Source: Gammaproteobacteria bacterium
GTDB lineage: Bacteria > Pseudomonadota > Gammaproteobacteria > Thiohalomonadales > Thiohalomonadaceae
Assembly (NCBI GenBank): GCA_015232955.1
Contig: JADFYS010000032.1
Coordinates: 1 to 12,373, forward strand
Length of the DNA: 12,373 bases
Reading direction: 5' to 3'
Under the pieces are notes generated by a model. That model was not told the DNA's origin. It ran no database searches and saw only the letters and a list, made by a program, of their open reading frames with translations. This document shows, piece by piece, positions 6,978 through 12,373 of this stretch. Positions within the stretch are counted from its first letter, which is position 1. Every line of letters begins with the position of its first letter. A program made the translations under genes and the position numbers.

Positions 6978-7013
6978 ATGGCAGAATTAGGGATTGAGTT
7001 CTGGCTTGAATAG
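6978..7013 (+). other. Possible 11-codon leader ORF ahead of lptF
   Basis: ATG to TAG encodes 11 residues (MAELGIEFWLE) with AAAAGAGG ending 5 bases before the ATG, a better ribosome site than that of lptF itself. It ends 39 bases before the lptF TTG. It overlaps the best pepA -10 on the other strand, so it may be chance. It has no repeated-codon run typical of amino-acid attenuators. Confidence 0.15.
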
Positions 7014-7038
7014 AGATCTCGTTTTTGTTTTGATAGTT

Positions 7039-7043
7039 AAGGA
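7039..7043 (+). promoter_or_regulatory. Ribosome binding site fixing the lptF TTG start
   Basis: AAGGA lies 9 bases before the TTG at 7053. The protein then begins LITRYIRKEV, matching the usual N-terminus of the family (an initial I-x-R-Y-I segment before TM1), so TTG is taken as the start. Confidence 0.55.
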
Positions 7044-7052
7044 TCTGTTTCG

Positions 7053-8129
7053 TTGTTAATCACCCGATATATCCGCAAAGAGGTGGGGTTGACCTTTGCC
7101 GCTGTGGCGCTGCTCCTCTTTGCCATTCTGATTAGTGGAACCTTTATCCGCATCTTGGCAGAGGTGGCGGAGGGGACCTATCCCGCGGCGATGCTCTTTA
7201 CTATCTTTGGCCTAAAGGCGATCTCCAATCTGGTTCTCATCCTCCCTCTCTCCCTCTTTCTCGGGGTGTTAATCGCGTTGGGAAAGCTGAGCAGTGAGAG
7301 TGAAATGGTGGTGATGCAGAGCTGTGGGATCTCCCCTGCGGCGATTATGAACGCCATTTTTTCGGTATCGCTGCTGGTGATGGCTGCAGTGGCGCTGCTC
7401 ACCCTCTGGCTCACCCCCTGGGCTGAGGAGCAGGTGGAGCAGTTACAGGATAGGGCGATGGCCGAGAGTGGAGTTGGAGTGACCACGGCTGGAAAATTTC
7501 AGGAGGTAGGCGAGGGGATGATGCTCTTTGTCGCTGGGGCAGAGGGGGAGAAACGGCGGGATAAGGTCTTTCTGTTTCAGGAGCACGGACCACAAATTGA
7601 CCTCCTTCTTGCCGATGCGCTGGAGGAGATGGAGCCGGAGGCGGGTCGGCGCCACTTTCGCCTCGATAATGGAATTCGCGTCGAAGGGGTTCTCGGGGGC
7701 CGAGCCTATCAGCAGACCCGTTTTCAGGAGTATCACCTTGCGATAAACAGCCCGGAAGTGGTCGCTTCCGACCGTCGCGATAACGCGATTCCGACACTAC
7801 AGCTCTGGCGATCCGCCGCGATAGAGGATCGGGGGGAGCTGCAGTGGCGCCTCGCTGCGGTGGTGATGGTTCCGCTTCTCGCCCTCCTCGCATTTCCCTT
7901 AAGTCGATCTTCACCACGACAGGGGAGCTATGGACGACTCTTTTTCGGAATACTGGTCTATCTCATCTACAGTAACCTCCTCACCACCGCACGGTCGCTC
8001 TTTGAAAAGGGGGAGATGCCGCACTGGATCGGGCTGTGGTGGGTCCACATTCTGGTGGCATCGCTTATAGTCTGGATGCTGCAGCGGCAGTACGGCTCGC
8101 TGGCCAACCTCTGGGGGAGAAAGGGTTGA
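7053..8129 (+). CDS. lptF: LPS export permease LptF
   Basis: The 358-residue protein is one of two inner-membrane permease subunits of the LptB2FG ABC transporter, which extracts lipopolysaccharide from the inner membrane and passes it to LptC and the periplasmic bridge. It shows the family layout: N-terminal LITRYIRKEV, three membrane segments (about 12-33, 57-78, 101-122), a periplasmic beta-jellyroll (about 125-262), and three more membrane segments (266-284, 295-314, 326-344). The cytoplasmic loop SSESEMVVMQSCGIS (80-94) corresponds to the coupling region that contacts LptB. The start is TTG. Its stop overlaps the lptG start (TTGA). E. coli has the same divergent pepA / lptF-lptG arrangement, which supports LptF rather than LptG. 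Length is close to E. coli LptF (366). Confidence 0.94.
   Translation: MLITRYIRKEVGLTFAAVALLLFAILISGTFIRILAEVAEGTYPAAMLFTIFGLKAISNLVLILPLSLFLGVLIALGKLSSESEMVVMQSCGISPAAIMNAIFSVSLLVMAAVALLTLWLTPWAEEQVEQLQDRAMAESGVGVTTAGKFQEVGEGMMLFVAGAEGEKRRDKVFLFQEHGPQIDLLLADALEEMEPEAGRRHFRLDNGIRVEGVLGGRAYQQTRFQEYHLAINSPEVVASDRRDNAIPTLQLWRSAAIEDRGELQWRLAAVVMVPLLALLAFPLSRSSPRQGSYGRLFFGILVYLIYSNLLTTARSLFEKGEMPHWIGLWWVHILVASLIVWMLQRQYGSLANLWGRKG
8114..8119 (+). promoter_or_regulatory. Ribosome binding site fixing the lptG TTG start
   Basis: GGGGAG lies 6 bases before a TTG at 8126 that overlaps the lptF TGA. An in-frame upstream codon at 8036 would add 30 residues wholly inside lptF with no family resemblance, so the TTG is preferred. 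Confidence 0.7.
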
Positions 8130-9187
8130 CAATCCTCGAACGCTATATCGCCCGCAGTGTGTTACTTAGCGGGCTGCTGGTGATGACCATTCTGCTGGTG
8201 CTCTTCTTCTTCTCAACCTTTGTCGTCGAGATCGGGGATGTCGGCAAACACCACTACACCCATCTGGTGGTGATCCAGTACTGCCTGCTGCTGCTGCCGC
8301 GAAACGCCTATGAGCTATTTCCGATGGTCACTCTTCTTGGCACCATCCTCGGTTTGGGACTTCTAGCAGGAAGTGGCGAACTGACGGCGATTCGCGCCGC
8401 CGGGATCTCGGTGGTGCGTATCGGCCTGGCGGTGGTCAAGGTGGGGCTGATATTTATCCTGCTAAACCTGCTAATTGGTGAGTTTCTCGCCCCGCAACTG
8501 GAGATGGAGGCGAAGCAGATGCGGGCTGTAGCCTTGGGCAAGCGGCTCGCTGTCACCGACCGCGGGATCTGGATTCGCGAAAGAGAGGACTTCATCCATA
8601 TCCGCCGCCTCCTTCATGATGGGGGGATCAGTGAAGTGCGGGTGTTTCAGGTGCTGGAGTCGGGAGAGTTGGCACGAATTATTGAGGCAGAGCGGGGAGA
8701 GTTTAACGGAGAGCAGTGGCGCCTAGAACAGGTGAGGGAGACCCGTTTTGGCACGATGGGTGTGACCACAGAGCACTATCCGGAGTTGGAGTGGTACTCT
8801 GATCTCCGCCCAGATCTGATGGGGATGGTCAAGATCTCCCCAGAACACCTCTCGCTGAAAGAGCTGTTTGCCTACAGTAGCTACCTGGAGCAGAACAGTC
8901 TAGACGCCAGTCCCTACCAACTCTCACTCTGGAAACGGCTGCTCTCTCCCTTAACGATCATCGGGATGCTGCTTCTCGCGACCCCGTTCGTCTTCGGATC
9001 ACTGCGCCAAGTGGGGATCGGCCAGCGGATTATGGTAGGCTCGCTTTTTGGTATCGCATTTTATCTGTTTTCGGGGATCTTCAGTCGGGTGGGGTTGATT
9101 TACGATCTCTCACCCTTGGTGAGTGCGGCGACGCCAGTTATTGTGCTGTATATGGTATGGTATTGGCTGTCTCGGCGAGTTGTTTAG
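8126..9187 (+). CDS. lptG: LPS export permease LptG
   Basis: From the TTG start the protein has 353 residues, close to E. coli LptG (360), beginning TILERYIARSVL, the usual LptG N-terminus. It is the partner permease of LptF in LptB2FG. Membrane segments are at about 13-35, 55-80, 98-120, 272-292, 301-321 and 333-349, with a periplasmic beta domain between (about 121-270). The loop GSGELTAIRAAGIS (82-95) is the conserved coupling helix region facing LptB. The DVGKHHY stretch at 38-44 lies just after TM1 on the periplasmic side. It overlaps lptF by four bases, implying coupled translation and roughly equal synthesis of both halves. No terminator was seen downstream. Confidence 0.95.
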   Translation: MTILERYIARSVLLSGLLVMTILLVLFFFSTFVVEIGDVGKHHYTHLVVIQYCLLLLPRNAYELFPMVTLLGTILGLGLLAGSGELTAIRAAGISVVRIGLAVVKVGLIFILLNLLIGEFLAPQLEMEAKQMRAVALGKRLAVTDRGIWIREREDFIHIRRLLHDGGISEVRVFQVLESGELARIIEAERGEFNGEQWRLEQVRETRFGTMGVTTEHYPELEWYSDLRPDLMGMVKISPEHLSLKELFAYSSYLEQNSLDASPYQLSLWKRLLSPLTIIGMLLLATPFVFGSLRQVGIGQRIMVGSLFGIAFYLFSGIFSRVGLIYDLSPLVSAATPVIVLYMVWYWLSRRVV

Positions 9188-9322
9188 TATCGCCTCAAGT
9201 TTCTGGCATTAATGTTGCTTGTTGTCTAGATGTGGTTTCTCGTCAAAAAAGTAACGATCTATACCAAACAGTTGCCTTAAGGTCCAGGCAGAAAGAATTA
9301 GACAATATTGGAGCGAATCCTG
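9188..9322. other. Intergenic junction between lptG and the AT-rich polysaccharide genes
   Basis: About 135 bp with no clear terminator for lptG and no promoter I would defend. Base composition falls sharply here, from the GC-rich lptG to AT-rich genes. No tRNA, direct repeat or insertion-sequence end is visible at the junction. Confidence 0.4.
9310..9313 (+). promoter_or_regulatory. Ribosome binding site favouring a GTG start for the polymerase
   Basis: GGAG lies 9 bases before an in-frame GTG at 9323. A TTG at 9308 is also in frame but overlaps this site and has no ribosome site of its own, so the GTG is preferred. Confidence 0.55.
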
Positions 9323-11248
9323 GTGAAAAATAGTACGAACATTTGGCTTAACAGAATTTATGCGTTTTCGCTGGTTGTTGTTTTTATCTTCTCGATGGCA
9401 TTTAATGGCGGAGATGAAGTTTATAGGCTTATGATTATAAGCACTATAATCAGTGTTGTTTCGGTACTAACTCTTATTGCGAAAAACAATAGAAACCAAT
9501 TGTTTATTCCAGGACTAAGGACACCTGCAACACTTTTAGTTGCTTTTGTGCTTTGGTGTCTGCTGTCTATATATTGGACGCTAGATCAGCAAGGGACTGT
9601 TGTTGAATCATCAAAGCTTATCATAGGTTTGGTTGTTTTTTATGTGTCGCTGCATCTAAGTAAAAAAATAGTTGAAAATATAGCTATTTATTTTGTCCTT
9701 TCATGTTTTGTTATGGGCTTGTATACAACATATCTTGTATTTGGCGAAGATATTGCAAGAGCCACTCTATTTCTTAGAAATATAAATACCTATGCAGCGA
9801 TTTTGGTGGCAGCGCTAATTTTGACTTATGCGTATGCTATTTCAAATCAAGCATATAGTAGACAGAAGGTGGTTTTACTTATAGTATATTTTCTTTCGAT
9901 TGCTATTGCATCAACCTTGAGTAGAGGGTCGTTTCTTGCTTTAGGTGTGATATCTGCACTAATATTGATTTCGAATGCAGGTAATTCTGTAATAAGAAAC
10001 AGGCTGGTGCTAATGCTTTTTATAACATCTATTGGTTTCGTATCAGTAGAAGTATTAAAGGTGAGCGCTATATCAGAAAATAACCAGAGTCTTTTAGAAA
10101 AGATCGAACAAACAGGATCTACAGTTGATGCAAGGAAGATAATCTGGCAATCTTCAATAGAGATCTATAAAGAATATCCGTATTTAGGGACGGGGTACGG
10201 TACATTCAACAAGGTGTATCCTCAATACAGGAGCCAACTAGACGACACTGCAGGATATCATGTCCATAATGATTTTCTTCAGACATTGGTTGAAACAGGT
10301 CCTATTGGGCTGATATTGTTACTGCTTTTCTTTGGAGTACTGTTATATCCATCACTAAAAAAAATAGCTACAAACAGAGATAGTGAGGATTTGTCATACA
10401 GGAATATACAGTCTTATATTATTATCGGGTTGTTAGTGCATGCAATGTTTACCTTTCATCTGCAGCAGTTGTCGACTACAATTTTAATTCTTTTTCTTTC
10501 AGGAAGAGTTTTTTACAACGAAGAGGTGAGTTCCACTGCTAAACAATCAAATATCTCTGCATGGGTCAGGTCGGTTACCAATCATGCGTTTATTATCTTA
10601 GGGTTGTTATTTATACTATCACAGTCTATATTTGTTCTAAGTTATTGGTATACTGAAAGTGCCCGCACTACATTGAGTAGTAAAATCATTGAGCGCAACC
10701 TGAATAAATCAATAGCCTTAACACCGTATCTCGTTAGGCCGTATCTTATGAAAGTAGAAATGTATACCAAAATAATCAAAGAAACAACATCTAGCAAGTT
10801 GCATGACGAAGTATTTAAGAAGATTGAAAGCACGCTAAAAAGAGCAAAAGAGATATCCCCATTAAACCATCATATCCCATATTCTCTGGCAAATGCAGAA
10901 CTTGAGTATAACGGATTACAGGTTAATGATAGGTTAGTCATGGGTTTATATAAAGAAGCGCTAAAATTGAATCCTAGGTACCTGCCCATAAGAAATAGTC
11001 TATATGATTATATGGTAAGTAGCCAACAACATACATACAATGAAGCGTGCGATATTTTAGAAGATGGGTTAAACAGGCATTACTTCCAGGCTAGTTTGGT
11101 GATTGATGAATATCTTAGGAATATAATTAATTGCAGAGAATCTCTTAAGCCGGAGAAAGTAGAAATTATAGAAAATCAGCTAAAATCTTTACGAGATAGA
11201 CTACCTGAAAGAGAGTTGTGGTTTATTGGTTTAAAAATTACAGGTTAA
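9323..11248 (+). CDS. O-antigen polymerase/ligase family membrane protein (Wzy_C type) with helical C-terminal extension
   Basis: From the GTG start the protein has 641 residues. About ten hydrophobic segments fill residues 8-440. The Wzy_C signature is present: TLSRGSF (198-204), TGYGTFNKVYPQY (290-302) in a large periplasmic loop, and HVHNDFLQTLVETG (313-326) just before a membrane segment. The arginine and histidine there match positions important in WaaL/Wzy enzymes, which polymerise or transfer undecaprenyl-linked glycans at the periplasmic face. Residues about 445-640 form an alpha-helical, TPR-like region (for example YSLANAELEYNG, LYKEALKLNPRYLP) that may bind a partner. Polymerase, LPS ligase and glycoprotein ligase are hard to separate; the TPR-like tail and neighbour favour exopolysaccharide or glycoprotein work over simple LPS ligation. 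It is markedly AT-rich compared with lptG and is 6 bp from the next gene. Confidence 0.88.
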   Translation: MKNSTNIWLNRIYAFSLVVVFIFSMAFNGGDEVYRLMIISTIISVVSVLTLIAKNNRNQLFIPGLRTPATLLVAFVLWCLLSIYWTLDQQGTVVESSKLIIGLVVFYVSLHLSKKIVENIAIYFVLSCFVMGLYTTYLVFGEDIARATLFLRNINTYAAILVAALILTYAYAISNQAYSRQKVVLLIVYFLSIAIASTLSRGSFLALGVISALILISNAGNSVIRNRLVLMLFITSIGFVSVEVLKVSAISENNQSLLEKIEQTGSTVDARKIIWQSSIEIYKEYPYLGTGYGTFNKVYPQYRSQLDDTAGYHVHNDFLQTLVETGPIGLILLLLFFGVLLYPSLKKIATNRDSEDLSYRNIQSYIIIGLLVHAMFTFHLQQLSTTILILFLSGRVFYNEEVSSTAKQSNISAWVRSVTNHAFIILGLLFILSQSIFVLSYWYTESARTTLSSKIIERNLNKSIALTPYLVRPYLMKVEMYTKIIKETTSSKLHDEVFKKIESTLKRAKEISPLNHHIPYSLANAELEYNGLQVNDRLVMGLYKEALKLNPRYLPIRNSLYDYMVSSQQHTYNEACDILEDGLNRHYFQASLVIDEYLRNIINCRESLKPEKVEIIENQLKSLRDRLPERELWFIGLKITG

Positions 11249-11254
11249 TATTTT

Positions 11255-12373
11255 ATGTATACTAGGCCGTATTTGCTAGACTTAAATTCATTTATTATTG
11301 CGGTACTGTTGAGTTTCACACAGCTACTATCTGCAGAGATGATTGACGACAACGAGCTATTTAGTGAAGATGGCTTCATAATATTTACTATGAAAGATGG
11401 TGGTTATATACTCTCTCAGGAGATAACGGCATATCAACGAGAAGATCAATTATATTATTCCTTTATCCCCTTTGTAGAGTCCTTGGGGTTAGGTGCTAAT
11501 ACCATTACAAATGAGAGTACAGGGTTTATAACCTTATCGTATGAATTTAGTGATACAGATTTACAGGTTAATCCCAAAAATAATCAGGTGATTAAAAATG
11601 GTGTGATAACAGAAAATGAGGCGTTATCTATAGTCCTGTTTCAAGGCGAGGTTCTCGTTGAGAAGAGCATATTAGAAAAAATTATGGAGTTAACTCTTCT
11701 AGAGGATTATCAGAACCTCCTAATAGAACTTAAGACAGTAAAAAAGTACCCAGCCCTTGAAAAAATCCGTAGGCTTGAGCGAGAGATTAATCAATCGAAA
11801 GGCCTTACTTCTGTACTACCTCTAAAACCGACACCATATAGGTTTATTACATCACCTGCCGTGGATGCAAGATTTTATTACACCTACCGAGATAACACCA
11901 GAAATAGCGGAGATGAAGATAGAAGGTATCGATATTCATTTAAACTGGTAAATGAACTTTTCTATCTGACCAACTCAATTTTGATGTCAGGAAATAATAA
12001 TAACTCTCTTTCATCAATGAATATAAACTTATCCAGAACTGATCATGATTCTCAGCTTTTGGGGCCACTTTCGGCAACCAGGATTCAACTTGGTGATCTC
12101 TCTGTGTCAGGATCACTGTACCCTGCTGCCTCAATTCATGAGCGTGGAGTAATGATAGAAAATACCAATTTTTTAAGACAGGTTTATGATGAAAACATCT
12201 CGTTATCTGGATCTATCATGAGTGATTGGGATGTAGAGCTATATGTTAATGGTGTTTTAACTCGCTATCAAACTTCTGATGATACTCAGAGATATACCTT
12301 TGACAATGTACCGCTATTTTTTGGAACGAATAAAGTTATCTTACGCTTCTATGGACCTGAAGGGCAGCAGTAT
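11255..12373 (+). CDS. Exported outer-membrane usher-like protein, 3' end outside window
   Basis: An open frame of 373 codons runs to the window edge. It has a signal peptide (1 to about 27, ending QLLSA). Residues 40-180 look like a beta-rich domain (YYSFIPFVESLGLG, an FxLDxxxxxVxxNG-like stretch near 98-117) ending in a short helical segment. From about 200 alternating aromatic/polar strands suggest an outer-membrane barrel. Residues 325-370 (DWDVELYVNGVL, then YTFDNVPLFFGTNKVILRFYGPEG) match, from memory, the plug or middle domain of fimbrial-usher-like proteins in which W-x-VELY-x-NG is typical. It may export or anchor a surface polymer or protein. It lies 6 bp after the polymerase gene, so the two are probably one operon. 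The ribosome site is weak (ACAGG, 11 bases away); the signal peptide supports this ATG. Function beyond outer-membrane/usher-like is uncertain. Confidence 0.65.
   Translation, partial: MYTRPYLLDLNSFIIAVLLSFTQLLSAEMIDDNELFSEDGFIIFTMKDGGYILSQEITAYQREDQLYYSFIPFVESLGLGANTITNESTGFITLSYEFSDTDLQVNPKNNQVIKNGVITENEALSIVLFQGEVLVEKSILEKIMELTLLEDYQNLLIELKTVKKYPALEKIRRLEREINQSKGLTSVLPLKPTPYRFITSPAVDARFYYTYRDNTRNSGDEDRRYRYSFKLVNELFYLTNSILMSGNNNNSLSSMNINLSRTDHDSQLLGPLSATRIQLGDLSVSGSLYPAASIHERGVMIENTNFLRQVYDENISLSGSIMSDWDVELYVNGVLTRYQTSDDTQRYTFDNVPLFFGTNKVILRFYGPEGQQY

Larger units (their letters stand above)
6943..7052. promoter_or_regulatory. Divergent pepA / lptF promoter region
   Basis: This 110-bp gap must carry promoters for both directions. 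On the minus strand CATAAT (6975-6980) is a fair -10 for pepA, but no good -35 is seen at the right distance. For lptF, TTGAAT (7006-7011) and GATAGT (7032-7037) are only weak matches and their spacing is too long. A short frame of 11 codons (6978-7013) with its own AAGAGG also lies here. Confidence 0.4.

Noticed and set aside
7411..7917. Minus-strand Pro/Arg/Glu-rich frame of 168 codons inside lptF
   Set aside because: Typical low-complexity shadow of a GC-rich coding strand; lptF on the other strand is well supported.
8036..8125. Upstream extension of lptG by 30 residues
   Set aside because: The extension lies inside lptF and has no family resemblance; the TTG at 8126 has a ribosome site and gives the usual LptG N-terminus.

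Overview
The window looks like a piece of a gammaproteobacterial chromosome, probably from a metabolically versatile or sulfur/metal-cycling lineage. The divergent pairing of pepA-holC (minus strand) with lptF-lptG (plus strand) is the classic gammaproteobacterial arrangement. The left third is rich in c-type cytochromes. The species cannot be named from sequence alone. Most of the window up to about 9190 has fairly high GC (one 60-base stretch in lptG counted by eye is about 62%). The right end is clearly AT-richer (a 60-base stretch in the polymerase gene is about 32%).

Left region (1-3300), membrane electron transfer. A tetraheme NapC/NirT-type quinol dehydrogenase (108-689, minus) is divergent from a large inner-membrane fusion protein (1061-3016, plus). 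The fusion has nine periplasmic CXXCH heme motifs joined to a multi-pass b-type cytochrome domain, the architecture of Geobacter CbcL. They share a 371-bp intergenic region with a plausible sigma-70 promoter and overlapping inverted repeats. Downstream of the fusion gene lies a nested palindromic repeat (about 3069-3174).

Middle-left (3301-5001). A two-gene operon encodes a periplasmic diheme cytochrome c and an exported eight-repeat ankyrin protein. The cytochrome gene carries a T7 and a G9 homopolymer in its first 14 codons. It converges with holC, leaving one base between the two stop codons.

Middle (5003-9187), housekeeping. pepA-holC overlap by GTGA and lptF-lptG overlap by TTGA. LptF and LptG are the permease subunits of the LPS transporter. 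Three of these four genes use non-ATG starts, corrected here where the longest reading frame was misleading.

Right end (9188-12373). An AT-rich polysaccharide segment begins with a Wzy/WaaL-type O-antigen polymerase/ligase carrying a long helical C-terminal extension. It is followed after 6 bp by an exported outer-membrane, usher-like protein cut by the window edge. The composition break next to lptG suggests a variable surface-polysaccharide locus beside conserved LPS export genes. No tRNA, rRNA, CRISPR array or transposase gene was seen.
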